From Chloroflexota bacterium (GTDB lineage: Bacteria; Chloroflexota; Dehalococcoidia; SZUA-161; SpSt-899), in contig JABMQN010000060.1 in assembly GCA_013203045.1 (NCBI GenBank), forward strand, positions 1 to 39,370: DNA of 39,370 nucleotides, written 5' to 3'. The notes under the pieces were generated by a model, which saw only the letters and a list, made by a program, of their open reading frames with translations, was not told where the DNA came from and made no database searches. Below are positions 31,492 to 39,370 of the stretch, piece after piece (position 1 is the first letter of the stretch; every line of letters starts with the position of its first letter). Both the position numbers and the translations under genes were made by a program.

Positions 31492-33768
31492 CTATCCCTT
31501 TAAGGCCCCCAGTATCAGCTTGGCCGCCATTTTATCCAGAGGTTGATTATTATTGCCGCACTTTGGTGATTGTACGCAACTGGGACATCCAGACTCACAA
31601 GGACACTCGGAGATTAAGCTCAAAGTTTTACTCCAGAGTTCAAGTATTAATTCATACCCCTTTTCTGCGATTCCAACACCTCCGGGATGGGCATCATAAA
31701 TAAATATCTGGGCTTGATCGGTATCAGCGTGAAGCGGAGTGGATACACCCCCAATATCGTTCCTATCACATAGCGCGAACAATGGCAACATGGAAATAGC
31801 AGCGTGTTCTGAAGCATGGAGTCCACCAGCAAAATCGAGTCCCTGCTGTGCCAGCGCTTCTTCAATCTTCGGGGGCATATCGAACCACAGGGCAATTGTC
31901 CGAAATGATTGGGGCGGCAAATCCAGCGGTTCCTCCCCAACAATTTCTTCAGTATAGACTTTTTTCTTTTTGAATCCGATTACAGTAGTGGTGACTTCTA
32001 CTTCACCTAAATATACTTTGCTGGTACCAGATGTCTTCTCTTGCATGGTTTCAAGTATTCTGAGGTCGGTGAGGTCTTTACTTTGAGTGTAGTAGTGAGC
32101 GTCTGAGGGCAGGGTGTAGGCTGTATGCGATACGAGGTCGAGTTCTGTGACGATGTATGATTCCCCTTGGTGGAGATAGATCGCGCCGGGGTGGATTTGA
32201 AAGAATGCCTGTGCCGACTCTATAGTTTCCAACAGTTGTCCGGTACTGGCATCGATTAAAGCGTAGTTTACAGATGACGTGGAACGAATGTTGACCTGTT
32301 GGGCCGGATACGTTATCGATGTTGCAGGATACCATCTCTTGCCCCGTATCCGGAGTAAACCCTCTTGTTCCAGTTCATTTCGAGTATCTTGAAAATCGTT
32401 GAAGTATTTCTTGTCTGAATCAGTCAGAGGAAATTCCCATGCAGAGCACAGCAAATGCGGCTTCAAAACATGCGGGTTTGAAGGGGAAGTAAGAGCATGC
32501 TCATATTCTCTTCCGAAAAGTGCATCCGGGTGCCTCATTAGATATTGATCCAGCGGGTTATCGGACCCAATGAGAACGCTGAGCGATTTCTCCTTGCCTC
32601 GGCCACTCCTGCCTGCCTGTTGCCATGTACTGGCAATACTGCCGGGATAGCCTGTCAAAATGGTCGCATCGAGTTGGCCAACATCCACTCCCAGTTCGAG
32701 AGCATTTGTGGCCACCGCTCCCAGGAGTCTTCCGGAGAAAAGTCCCCTCTCTGTTTTCCTGCGATCCTCGGCTAAGTAGCCAGCACGATAAGGTTTGATT
32801 AAATCAGCCAGTTCAGGGGATTTCTCTTCAAGCTGGTTTCTTACATAAATATAGATTAGTTCGACCAATCTGCGAGTTCTGGCAAATGCAAGGCTTCTCA
32901 CGCCAGCTAATATGAGTTCTGTAAGGATGTATGTAGTTTCACTGCTGGCACTTCGGCGGGTAGATTTCACTTCGTCTATTAATGGAGGATTCCAACAGAT
33001 GAAGTCCTTTCCGCCGAATGATGCCCCATCATCACTGACAACATCAAATGGCAATCCGGTGAGGTTTTCAGCATGGTCACCAGGATTGGCGATAGTAGCT
33101 GAGCAACATATGAACTGAGGATATGCTTTATATCTGGCGCAGATGCGTCTCAATCGACGAATGATATTAGCTACATGTGAACCGAAAATCCCTCTGTACG
33201 CATGGGCTTCATCGATTACCACGTATTCTAGCTGGCCCAGAAAGGCCATCCATGCACGGTGATTGGGCAGGATGCCGAGGTGTAGCATATCCGGATTAGA
33301 AAGCACAAGTCGAGCCGAACGCCTTATCTGAGATCTTTCATTTTGAGGTGTATCTCCATCAAAGGTGGCCATTCTAATTTTTCTATTGGCGGCTGACGTG
33401 AGTTCGTTCAAAGTCTTTAGTTGATCTTGAGCTAGTGCTTTCGTTGGAAACAGGTAAAGTGCTCGGCTGTCTTTCTGTTCCAGGAGAGAATTGAGTACGG
33501 GCAGGTTGTAACACAAAGTTTTGCCACTGGCTGATGGCGTGGACACCACAACGTTTTTCCCTGAAAGAACAGCATCTACTGCTTTAGCCTGGTGGCTGTA
33601 GAGATTGTCTAAGTGTAGTGTTTGCAGGGCGGAGAGGAGGGAGGGGTGGAGTTGGCTGGTTAATTGCCCATACTCAGCTCTACGGGGCGAAATGTGCTCC
33701 TGGTGGACTATCTGGTCTTGATAGATGGGGGAGTCTCTCAGGTGATCTAGGAAGGCAGAAGTATCCAT
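31492..33768 (-). CDS. MrfA/YprA-type DEAD/DEAH helicase with C-terminal DUF1998
   Basis: A 758-residue superfamily 2 helicase. Motif I TPSASGKT (77-84), motif II DEAH (186-189), motif III CSATIANP, and motif VI QQAGRSGRGKEKS are in place. The C-terminal DUF1998 part has the zinc-binding Cys cluster at 722-737 (CPCESGCPSCVQSPKCG). This is the layout of Bacillus MrfA, a 3'-5' helicase that removes mitomycin-type DNA damage, and of related Lhr-like proteins. It starts 5 bases after the DUF503 gene ends, so the two form an operon. Confidence 0.9.
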   Translation of the reverse strand: MDTSAFLDHLRDSPIYQDQIVHQEHISPRRAEYGQLTSQLHPSLLSALQTLHLDNLYSHQAKAVDAVLSGKNVVVSTPSASGKTLCYNLPVLNSLLEQKDSRALYLFPTKALAQDQLKTLNELTSAANRKIRMATFDGDTPQNERSQIRRSARLVLSNPDMLHLGILPNHRAWMAFLGQLEYVVIDEAHAYRGIFGSHVANIIRRLRRICARYKAYPQFICCSATIANPGDHAENLTGLPFDVVSDDGASFGGKDFICWNPPLIDEVKSTRRSASSETTYILTELILAGVRSLAFARTRRLVELIYIYVRNQLEEKSPELADLIKPYRAGYLAEDRRKTERGLFSGRLLGAVATNALELGVDVGQLDATILTGYPGSIASTWQQAGRSGRGKEKSLSVLIGSDNPLDQYLMRHPDALFGREYEHALTSPSNPHVLKPHLLCSAWEFPLTDSDKKYFNDFQDTRNELEQEGLLRIRGKRWYPATSITYPAQQVNIRSTSSVNYALIDASTGQLLETIESAQAFFQIHPGAIYLHQGESYIVTELDLVSHTAYTLPSDAHYYTQSKDLTDLRILETMQEKTSGTSKVYLGEVEVTTTVIGFKKKKVYTEEIVGEEPLDLPPQSFRTIALWFDMPPKIEEALAQQGLDFAGGLHASEHAAISMLPLFALCDRNDIGGVSTPLHADTDQAQIFIYDAHPGGVGIAEKGYELILELWSKTLSLISECPCESGCPSCVQSPKCGNNNQPLDKMAAKLILGALKG

Positions 33769-33773
33769 TCCCG

Positions 33774-34064
33774 CTACAAAGTAATGATCTCGATTTCGTA
33801 ATCCAGGATTTCGGCATCGCCCCGGATGACCTCTATAAAGTCCATAACTTTGGAAAGCATTTCGTTAGCATGACGCCTACCATTGCTCACACATGCAATT
33901 CCGAGAGTAGCTGCTTGCCACCGATCGAGGTCATCGACTTCAGCTACAGACACATTGAATTTATTACCTACCCGAGAAGAAATCGATTTTATTATCTTCC
34001 GTTTTCCTTTAAGAGATCCATTTTCGGGCAAGCGAAACCGCACGCATAGCGTCCCAACATTCAT
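33774..34064 (-). CDS. DUF503 family protein
   Basis: A 96-residue protein with the family pattern: MNVGTLCVRFRLPENGSLKG, KRKIIKSISSRVGNKFNVSV, AEVDDLDRWQAATLGIACVS. It is a small alpha/beta protein like YlxP, which in Firmicutes lies with translation factor and ribosome-maturation genes; function not settled. Here it precedes the MrfA-type helicase. The ribosome site is weak (AAGGAT). Confidence 0.85.
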   Translation of the reverse strand: MNVGTLCVRFRLPENGSLKGKRKIIKSISSRVGNKFNVSVAEVDDLDRWQAATLGIACVSNGRRHANEMLSKVMDFIEVIRGDAEILDYEIEIITL

Positions 34065-34136
34065 TTGAATCCTTGAATTGTCTGGATTCCAGAGTGATGA
34101 AAGGTGATGGTGGAGCTTTAAAGTGATTCCGTAATT

Positions 34137-34424
34137 CTAGGTTTGTTCTCTGACGTTGGCGAAGCATTGGTCGCAGTACACCGGGCGATCCCCACGAGGT
34201 GCAAAAGGAACTTCGCACTCAACACCACAGGCCGCACAAACTGCTTTATGCATTTCACGTGGTCCCTGACCGTAGCCCCCTCGTTTTCTTGTCTGCCGGC
34301 ACTCCGGGCAGCGCCTGGGTTCGTTAAGGAGCCCCCGCGACTCGTAAAACTCCTGTTCTCCAGCGGTGAACACGAATTCCCCGCCGCAATCGCGACAAAC
34401 CAACGTCTTGTCCTCAAATGCCAT
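34137..34424 (-). CDS. Double zinc-ribbon protein
   Basis: A 95-residue protein with four CxxC pairs: VCRDCGGEF, RCPECRQTR, VCAACGVEC and YCDQCFANVR. The phrase EFVFTAGEQEFYESRGLLNE is typical of the probable-zinc-ribbon (zf-trcl-like) domain, and the second half (PREMHKAVCAACGVECEVPF) of the CxxC-x-CxxC-SSSS-like domain common in Chloroflexota. It probably binds nucleic acid or protein; function not known. AAAGGGG precedes the ATG. Confidence 0.85.
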   Translation of the reverse strand: MAFEDKTLVCRDCGGEFVFTAGEQEFYESRGLLNEPRRCPECRQTRKRGGYGQGPREMHKAVCAACGVECEVPFAPRGDRPVYCDQCFANVREQT

Positions 34425-34722
34425 ATGCTACCCCTTTATTTTGGACTGTGTACCCATGTGTCAATTCTGGAATCTCCCTAGCTCCATCCTATGTAAGATT
34501 GCTATTGCCTGTTTTAAAAGATGGAGAAACCCGCGATGAAGCGGGATCACCGAAGCCTTCTATTGACAATTAGCTATTCCTCCAAGTATGAACCATGAAT
34601 GTTCCAGGAATCGATGTGAGTATGTTTAGGCAACATTCTACACTATTGATACACGAAGTGCAAACAAATTGCAGAAACAGCGAAAAACATTTGATATACT
34701 GGGAGGGGAAAAAGAGAGCTTG

Positions 34723-35844
34723 CTAGTAGAGGTAGGTTTTGGGAATGGGAAAGCCGTTGAAGCGTGAGGCATATGCGGTAGTGTATGCTCCTGCTGAAGC
34801 AATATAAACCTTATCGCCCACTTCTGGTTCGGGAAGCCTGATTTCATTTGAAATGACGTCCATGCTGTCGCAGGAAGGTCCGGCAACTACCCATTTTTGC
34901 AGAGGGCCGGTCTTTTCTGGATACATGGAATACTCGATACCTCCTATGCTTTCCATCAAACCGTTAAAAACCCCGACATCCAGATAAAGCCAGTTCTCTT
35001 CATTGCGTTTGGCCTTGGCGATGACGGTGCTAACCAGAGTACCAGCTTCGCCCACAAAGGTTCTCCCAGGCTCAGTAAAGATATCAATACCATTCGGGAA
35101 TTCCGTTTTCAAGCTTTTATTAACGGCCGTTGCTATTTGATTAACCGACGGAATGGAATCCACGTATTCGACGGGGAAACCTCCCCCGATATTCAGCATT
35201 TTCAGTTCGATCCCCTGTGCTTTCACCATTTCCCAAACGAGTCTGCTCTTCTTAATTGCATTACCCCATGAATTTGCATCGATACACTGTGATCCCACAT
35301 GAAAGGTAATTCCGCATGGAATAAGATTATGTCGCGCTGCGTTTATCAGCAGATCAGCAGCAATTTCAGTTTCCACTCCAAACTTCCTGCTCAATGGCCA
35401 TTGACTGCCTTCATTTGATACCGTCAAACGAATGTAGATATTACTACCAGGAGCATGCTCCGCTAGTTTAGCAATCTCGGTCTCCGAATCAAAGGCAAAA
35501 TACTTCACTCCAGCTCCATGAGCTGCTCTAATGAACGGTATATTTTTAAGTGGGTTACTGGAAATGATTTTATTTCCGGGCACACCACAATTCAAAAGCA
35601 GATCAAGTTCATCTTTCGAGGAGATTTCGAACCCACTACCTGCATCATGCAGGATATTCACGATGCGTTTGTTTGAGTTCGTTTTGACTGCATAGAACAC
35701 CCTGGCATCGGGCATGGCCTCGGTGAATTGCCTGAACTTGCGCTGGACCTTGTTCTTATTAATAGCAAGAAATGGCGTCTCCCGGTTTTGGGCAAGGCGC
35801 TTAACATGTTGAGGAATATTTTTGTTGGAAGTTATAGTAGACAT
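34723..35844 (-). CDS. Ornithine/lysine-type PLP decarboxylase (fold III)
   Basis: Makes a diamine (putrescine or cadaverine) for polyamine synthesis. From the ATG at 35844 the chain has 373 residues; AGAGG lies 8 bases upstream, while an in-frame ATG at 35898 has no ribosome site, so the start is not certain. Key parts: FYAVKTN with the PLP Lys54, FHVGSQ, NIGGGFP, TEPGR, and GPSCDSMDV with the active-site Cys-Asp of ornithine decarboxylases, and closing YTTAYASRFNGF. This is the eukaryotic-like ODC/LdC clade. SAM decarboxylase lies upstream on the same strand, about 140 bases away. Confidence 0.9.
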   Translation of the reverse strand: MSTITSNKNIPQHVKRLAQNRETPFLAINKNKVQRKFRQFTEAMPDARVFYAVKTNSNKRIVNILHDAGSGFEISSKDELDLLLNCGVPGNKIISSNPLKNIPFIRAAHGAGVKYFAFDSETEIAKLAEHAPGSNIYIRLTVSNEGSQWPLSRKFGVETEIAADLLINAARHNLIPCGITFHVGSQCIDANSWGNAIKKSRLVWEMVKAQGIELKMLNIGGGFPVEYVDSIPSVNQIATAVNKSLKTEFPNGIDIFTEPGRTFVGEAGTLVSTVIAKAKRNEENWLYLDVGVFNGLMESIGGIEYSMYPEKTGPLQKWVVAGPSCDSMDVISNEIRLPEPEVGDKVYIASAGAYTTAYASRFNGFPIPKTYLY

Positions 35845-35982
35845 TCCGTGTGCCTCTGACTGGCTTCTCTTACTGCGTCCCATGGTTACAAACGGCATTT
35901 TTACATGGGAACATGTAGCTTGCAGTAATATGTCATGTGGTCACAGAGCTACAAGCCTGCAATGGTACGCTTTGAAACCAGC

Positions 35983-36339
35983 CTAGCCAATATCCGGATA
36001 AGGGCGATCGAGGATATGGCTTTTTGAATTAGTCAGGCCAAAATGTTCCTGAAGTGTCTGGGTCGCTTGTTGGCAATCGAATTCCCTGCAGGAGAAGATA
36101 TCAATGTTGATATAGGACTGTTCAGGGGAGATGTGAATGCTTATATGGCTTTCAGCAAGGAGGACAAATCCTGACATACCTTTTTCTGCGGGGTCAGGAT
36201 TGCTATGTTGGGTAACCTGGGGAGTGGAGACCTTGGTCATTTGTATTTGTTCAGGGTACGTATCAAGGAAACTGTAGATGAACTCCTTGTCTTCTATTTT
36301 GTTGAGATCGCTAACGTACCCATCGATGATCAGGTGCAT
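35983..36339 (-). CDS. speH: S-adenosylmethionine decarboxylase proenzyme
   Basis: Supplies decarboxylated SAM for spermidine synthesis. The 118-residue proenzyme self-cleaves between Glu63 and Ser64 (LLAESHISIH), Ser64 becoming the pyruvoyl group; His69 and Cys84 (DIFSC) match the processing and catalytic His68 and Cys83 of the Thermotoga enzyme. The ATG at 36339 follows GGGGGTGGG; a GTG three codons earlier falls in that site. The N-terminus is a little shorter in conserved text than in typical class 1B enzymes. No spermidine synthase is in the window. Confidence 0.93.
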   Translation of the reverse strand: MHLIIDGYVSDLNKIEDKEFIYSFLDTYPEQIQMTKVSTPQVTQHSNPDPAEKGMSGFVLLAESHISIHISPEQSYINIDIFSCREFDCQQATQTLQEHFGLTNSKSHILDRPYPDIG

Positions 36340-36365
36340 TGGACCCACCCCCTTTTACAGATTTG

Positions 36366-36554
36366 CTACTGAAATACCGTATTCGCTAAAAGCTTGACTT
36401 CATACCATGTACCGGAAATAACTTGTCCGTATTGATACAACGCGACATCTGAAGCCGCAAGAACACCTCTCGAACAGCATGATCTTTCGTTGGCTAAACC
36501 ACTATTTATAGCAGTGCTATATATTTCTATTGGTGATAAATTGACGGTTTCCAT
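36366..36554 (-). CDS. Possible small ORF in the speH leader (62 aa)
   Basis: An open frame of 62 codons between the promoter at 36608 and speH, ending 26 bases before the speH start. AGGAGG occurs upstream but 18 bases from the ATG, too far for normal use. The peptide has two adjacent Cys (RSCCSRG) and no known family. It may be a leader ORF tied to control of speH, or chance. The remainder of 36349-36679 shows no other gene. Confidence 0.25.
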   Translation of the reverse strand: METVNLSPIEIYSTAINSGLANERSCCSRGVLAASDVALYQYGQVISGTWYEVKLLANTVFQ

Positions 36555-36607
36555 AAAGGTTTGGAACCATCACCTCCTCTGCCGCTCAATCGAGCACCAG
36601 CATGCGA

Positions 36608-36636
36608 ATCATAACATATTTTCACTTACGATACAA
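36608..36636 (-). promoter_or_regulatory. Promoter upstream of speH
   Basis: Minus strand TTGTAT (36636-36631), 17-nt spacer, TATGAT (36613-36608). The leader to the speH ATG would be about 260 nt, long enough for leader control. Confidence 0.45.
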
Positions 36637-36679
36637 CATTGTTTCCGTTGGATTAAAGTCTTTGTTCCATGAACGAGTT

Positions 36680-36853
36680 TTAAGGGAAACAGCCAAGTTG
36701 GCATGAAGATATTTTAATATCCAGTTCATCGGCGGTTTCCTTAACTGACATAGGAACTACCCTCATTTCCTCGGCGATTTTGAAAGCAACAGCACAGGGT
36801 AACTTGCCGTTCACAAGTGATTGCATTATCTTCTCTTCGAGTTTGGTGTTCAT
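36680..36853 (-). CDS. Small conserved-looking protein (57 aa)
   Basis: The frame from ATG 36853 to TAA 36682-36680 gives 57 residues, starting MNTKLEEKIMQSLVNGKLPC and ending DIKISSCQLGCFP. GGAGGG stands 8 bases before the ATG, inside the end of the hydrolase gene, whose stop is 5 bases away. It is a compact helical protein with Cys20 and a C-terminal CQLGC pair. The phrase GKLPCAVAFKIAEE with KISSCQLGCF recalls small proteins seen in anaerobes, perhaps helix-turn-helix-like, but I cannot name the family. It is clearly coupled to the hydrolase gene. Confidence 0.75.
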   Translation of the reverse strand: MNTKLEEKIMQSLVNGKLPCAVAFKIAEEMRVVPMSVKETADELDIKISSCQLGCFP

Positions 36854-36858
36854 TATTT

Positions 36859-37641
36859 TTACCCTCCAGTAATGAATTTTTTAATGGCGTCAAAGTACTC
36901 CTGAAGGCCTACTAACATGAGGCTATTGTGATCACTGCCCCGGATAGTCAAGAGCTTCTTCTCTGATGAGCCAATATTTGAGTAGATGTTTTCAGCCTCT
37001 GTGTGGGGGATGGTGGTATCAAGGTCTCCATGAATAATCAAAACAGGCATGGTAATTTCACTTATTCGTTTGATAGCTGCCTTCTCAAAACTCTCGAGAT
37101 TGGGGATTGGAAGGGGAATACCAACGTATTTGAGCAACCGCACATTTTGAATGAATCCGCTTTCCAGAATCAGTCCCTTAATTTCAGAGGGATAACTTGT
37201 AGCAAGTTCCAGTGCAGACTGACTGCCAAGAGATCGGCCCATGATGAATATAGCACCTGTGTATCCGTTTGAATTAAGCATATCCTGGAAATACTTGAAG
37301 ATAATATGGGCATCAGCAACAGTATTGGATGATGTTGGTATACCGTTACTCTTCCCGTATCCGCGATACTCAGCAACGAACAGGTTAGCCCCAATCTCAT
37401 TGTAGAAACGTGATACCCAGTCATAGTCGCTGACTACTTCTCCATTGCCATGGAAGTAGAGGATCGAAGGGGTGGTTTGGTTAATGGGATGGAAGCGGCC
37501 GGCGATGAAAACGTCACTTTCCACAGGGATCGAATGATCAGTAGCTCCCTCGGGTGGAGGGCTCCAGTCAGAGTCGGGATGAAAGATTATCTGCAACAAC
37601 TGAGGGTCGTCGAGTACTGAATAATCAAGTTGATCTGCCAT
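36859..37641 (-). CDS. Alpha/beta hydrolase
   Basis: A 260-residue serine hydrolase from the ATG at 37641. ILYFHGNGE (about 60-68) forms the oxyanion loop, the nucleophile is Ser137 in GRSLGSQ, with Asp208 in HGDLDTTIP and His238 in GSDHNSL completing the triad. It resembles the ABHD13/YfhR-type peptidase-like hydrolases (family S9-like 'bem46'). Substrate unknown. A longer TTG start would overlap the promoter; the -10 box ends seven bases before the ATG, with no ribosome site, so a leaderless mRNA is likely. Confidence 0.85.
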   Translation of the reverse strand: MADQLDYSVLDDPQLLQIIFHPDSDWSPPPEGATDHSIPVESDVFIAGRFHPINQTTPSILYFHGNGEVVSDYDWVSRFYNEIGANLFVAEYRGYGKSNGIPTSSNTVADAHIIFKYFQDMLNSNGYTGAIFIMGRSLGSQSALELATSYPSEIKGLILESGFIQNVRLLKYVGIPLPIPNLESFEKAAIKRISEITMPVLIIHGDLDTTIPHTEAENIYSNIGSSEKKLLTIRGSDHNSLMLVGLQEYFDAIKKFITGG

Positions 37642-37648
37642 CGGATAT

Positions 37649-37678
37649 ATATTAGATGAGTCGATAGCAATTGTGCAA
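37649..37678 (-). promoter_or_regulatory. Promoter of the hydrolase gene, leaderless type
   Basis: Minus strand TTGCAC (37678-37673), 18-nt spacer, TAATAT (37654-37649), then seven bases to the ATG at 37641. Confidence 0.5.
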
Positions 37679-37689
37679 GACAATGCCTA

Positions 37690-37722
37690 AAGTAGGGGCG
37701 AGTTTGAAACTCGCCCCTACTT
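37690..37722. repeat. GTAGGGG palindrome copy (variant core)
   Basis: AAGTAGGGGCGAGTTT, G, AAACTCGCCCCTACTT: a perfect 16-base inverted repeat. It differs from the copies at 18041 and 18455 by paired changes in the stem (GCGAG/CTCGC for GCAGG/CCTGC), so the pairing is conserved. It lies three bases after the stop of the TIGR04076 gene. Confidence 0.85.
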
Positions 37723-37724
37723 GA

Positions 37725-37985
37725 TTAAATTCTTTTCAACTCAAATACCACAGGATTCTCCGGATCCGGACAGGCCACAGTGGTCTTCCCCTCTTCTGTC
37801 TCCCAGGGGAAAGAGCAACCGGATTGCAGCACTGTAGCAAACGGGAACAGCGCACAGAATGCCCAGGAACACATCCCTTCCGGGGTATTTTGTCCAACCA
37901 CAAACTCATCCCCAACTTTGTGTCCAGCTGAGCAAGTGCCTTGCTGGGATATTACCCTAGCTATAACGTCTTTCATTTCCTGCAT
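37725..37985 (-). CDS. TIGR04076 family protein
   Basis: An 86-residue protein from the ATG at 37985, which follows CGGAGG; the frame upstream overlaps the permease gene and is not coding in this phase. Pattern: TCSAGHKVGDEFVVG, TPEGMCSWAFCALFPFATVL, SGCSFPWE and ACPDPENPVVFELKRI, which fits the TIGR04076 family of small Cys-containing proteins (C...G..F, P.G.C.WA, C.....PV.F). Cysteines may bind a metal. Function unknown. It follows the ABC permease gene by 44 bases, possibly in one transcript. Confidence 0.82.
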   Translation of the reverse strand: MQEMKDVIARVISQQGTCSAGHKVGDEFVVGQNTPEGMCSWAFCALFPFATVLQSGCSFPWETEEGKTTVACPDPENPVVFELKRI

Positions 37986-38029
37986 GGGTTTTCCTCCGAT
38001 TGTGGTAGAGGACGCACTTAAGTACGTTC

Positions 38030-38797
38030 CTATTTGAGTAACCGTCTTCTCATGAGCACGAGCGAGAGCTGGAAGAAAACAAACGTCACAATAAGAATCA
38101 GAGCCAAAGCGCCGAGCAAGCCCCATTCCAGATCACCGTCTACCACAGCGCGCATAATGCGGGATACCGGTGTAAGTGGTGCAATCCAGCTGAATGTTTG
38201 AACCGCCTCAGGAAATTCGTCCATGGGAAAAAACACACCGCTGAAGAAGAACATCGGGGTGGCAAACAGAGTGAAGAAATAATTGAAGCTGCTAATGGCC
38301 GGAGCGATCGCGGTGAAGGTTAGCGCAATAGAGGCAAACATCAGTCCGGCCAGGAAGCCCATTGGCAGGGCAAGAAGTGCCCAGTATGAGTCGATTGCTC
38401 CGAACATAGAAGCAATAATCAGTACGGCTGTAGTGGTAATAAGGCTGCGGGTAGCTCCCCAGAGCACTTCTCCGGCTACTACGTCCTCGATACTCAATGG
38501 TGTTGCGATAATAGAATCATACGTTTTTTGAACATCCATCCGGAAAAAGCTTCCATAAGTGCATTCCAGGCTGGCACTGAACATGCCGTATGCTGCGATG
38601 ATCCCCGGCGCAATGAATTCAATATATTCATCACGGCCACCGATATTAGAAACATAGGCACCGAGCCCATATCCCATAGCCAAAAGTACCAACAGGGGCT
38701 CGGCAATTATCCCGGGCATTTCGCTCTTGCCAAGTGCCTGAAACACATCGCGATTGCGTTGCCATACGCGAAAGGCACTGGGGGAGAACCATCTCAT
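38030..38797 (-). CDS. ABC-2 type transporter permease (DrrB/NodJ-like)
   Basis: A 255-residue membrane protein with six hydrophobic segments and the ABC-2 signature near the end (FFFSGVFFPMDEFPEAVQTF, SWIAPLTPVSRIMRAVVDGD). The N-terminal region (MRWFSPSAFRVWQRNRDVFQ) is the cytoplasmic elbow. It pairs with the ATPase gene that it overlaps by four bases. The family exports drugs, lipids or polysaccharide parts; the substrate here is unknown. Confidence 0.9.
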   Translation of the reverse strand: MRWFSPSAFRVWQRNRDVFQALGKSEMPGIIAEPLLVLLAMGYGLGAYVSNIGGRDEYIEFIAPGIIAAYGMFSASLECTYGSFFRMDVQKTYDSIIATPLSIEDVVAGEVLWGATRSLITTTAVLIIASMFGAIDSYWALLALPMGFLAGLMFASIALTFTAIAPAISSFNYFFTLFATPMFFFSGVFFPMDEFPEAVQTFSWIAPLTPVSRIMRAVVDGDLEWGLLGALALILIVTFVFFQLSLVLMRRRLLK

Positions 38798-39370
38798 TCG
38801 GTAAGGGCCCTCCCTGTAAGTCTGAGAAACACATCTTCTAAAGTTGGCTTCCTTTGTACAAGCACGTTGAGCTTTTCACCGAAAATATTATCGAAATCGG
38901 CGCTGTCCGATTGGAAGATGTAAAACGTCTCCCCCAATTCCTGCCAGTAGATTCCCCGTCTTTTCAGTTCCTCTCTTATCTGATCCTTAGCAGTGGAATC
39001 CGCTTTGGCTTCAATGATCTGTTTGCTGCCGTATTCGGCTATCATTTCGCTCGGCACACCTGATGCAACAATTCTGCCATCGTTCATAATGGCTAAGCGA
39101 TTGCAGAGAACGGTGGCCTCTTCCATATTCTGGGTGGTCAGAAGCTGTGTTGTACCCTGGCCTTTAAGGGAGTCCATTTTTTGCCATACCATGTGCCTTG
39201 TCTGTGGGTCCAGACCGACGGTTGGTTCGTCCAGTACAATGATTCGTGGCTGGTTTATTAGTGCACGGGCTATTAAGAGCCGACGTTTCATGCCTCCGGA
39301 GAGTTCGCTGACCTTAGCATTTTGACGGTGAGCCAGTTCGAATATCTCCAGATTGGCAATTGCCTGCCTC
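38794..39370 (-). CDS. ABC transporter ATP-binding protein, DrrA-like (5' end outside window)
   Basis: The frame is open to the window edge, so the N-terminus with Walker A is missing. The visible 192 codons include the signature VSELSGGMKRRL, Walker B IIVLDEP, D-loop VGLDPQT, and LLTTQNMEEA, where Gln stands in the switch-His position as in DrrA-type ATPases. The last 90 residues form the DrrA-like C-terminal domain ending RKPTLEDVFLRLTGRAL. It energises the permease encoded next. Confidence 0.92.
   Translation of the reverse strand, partial: RQAIANLEIFELAHRQNAKVSELSGGMKRRLLIARALINQPRIIVLDEPTVGLDPQTRHMVWQKMDSLKGQGTTQLLTTQNMEEATVLCNRLAIMNDGRIVASGVPSEMIAEYGSKQIIEAKADSTAKDQIREELKRRGIYWQELGETFYIFQSDSADFDNIFGEKLNVLVQRKPTLEDVFLRLTGRALTE

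Noticed and set aside
39148-39153. Gln in place of the switch His in the ABC ATPase (LLTTQNMEEA)
   Set aside because: DrrA-type ATPases commonly have Gln here (TTQYL), so this supports the subfamily rather than a defect.

Overview
The window reads as part of a chromosome from an anaerobic bacterium, most likely phylum Chloroflexota, class Dehalococcoidia (inference). The main reason is an acetyl-CoA synthase operon, acsB-acsD-acsC, with no CO dehydrogenase gene beside it, a gene set known from Dehalococcoides. A fur-feoA-feoB iron operon, methylmalonyl-CoA genes and dispersed palindromic repeats fit the same picture. Gene density is ordinary outside the element described next.

Layout. 1-2830: hairpin repeats, two exported proteins of unknown role, a small Cys-rich protein and a 67-residue protein. 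2848-10536: an integrated genetic element of about 7.6 kb, bounded by 50-bp direct repeats, the right copy of which overlaps the 3' end of tRNA-Glu(TTC). It carries a tyrosine recombinase with an N-terminal HTH, a RecA-like RepA-type ATPase, a small HTH regulator, a mirrored array of GGTTAG repeats around an AT-rich core (origin candidate), a divergent control region and several exported or membrane proteins. 10513-15412: tRNA-Glu, fur-feoA-feoB, an fmdB-dtd pair behind a perfect CIRCE element, thpR and an amidohydrolase. 15523-21572: a Kef-type antiporter, two convergent J-domain genes, and PAC2-hflK-hflC. 21867-23479: methylmalonyl-CoA epimerase, a cobalamin-binding mutase subunit and a YebC regulator. 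23748-28719: a small stress-protein-like gene followed by acsB-acsD-acsC and a strong terminator. 28805-39370: a large PAS/GAF histidine kinase, an MrfA-type helicase with a DUF503 gene, a zinc-ribbon protein, ornithine-type decarboxylase with speH, an alpha/beta hydrolase with a 57-residue protein, a TIGR04076 protein and a drug/export ABC transporter cut by the window edge.

The most notable observation is that the recombinase gene of the element appears to be split by its own integration. If the two 50-bp repeats are joined as in an excised circle, an uninterrupted frame runs from a GTG at 10447, which has a Shine-Dalgarno-like GGGGG and overlaps the stop of the HTH regulator gene (TAGTG), straight through the attachment site into the recombinase. 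In the chromosome that 5' end is left behind at the right border, pointing antisense into tRNA-Glu, while the catalytic part sits at the left border next to host DNA. This suggests an integration-dependent switch for the recombinase, resembling in principle the SSV-type integrases and integration-dependent phage switches, but in a small bacterial plasmid-like element.

Other points: members of a GTAGGGG...CCCCTAC palindrome family supply the stop codons of three genes; three genes have a sigma70-type -10 box only 6-9 nt before the start codon and look leaderless; HflK carries an insertion of about 100 residues. All functional assignments come from reading motifs by eye, without database searches.
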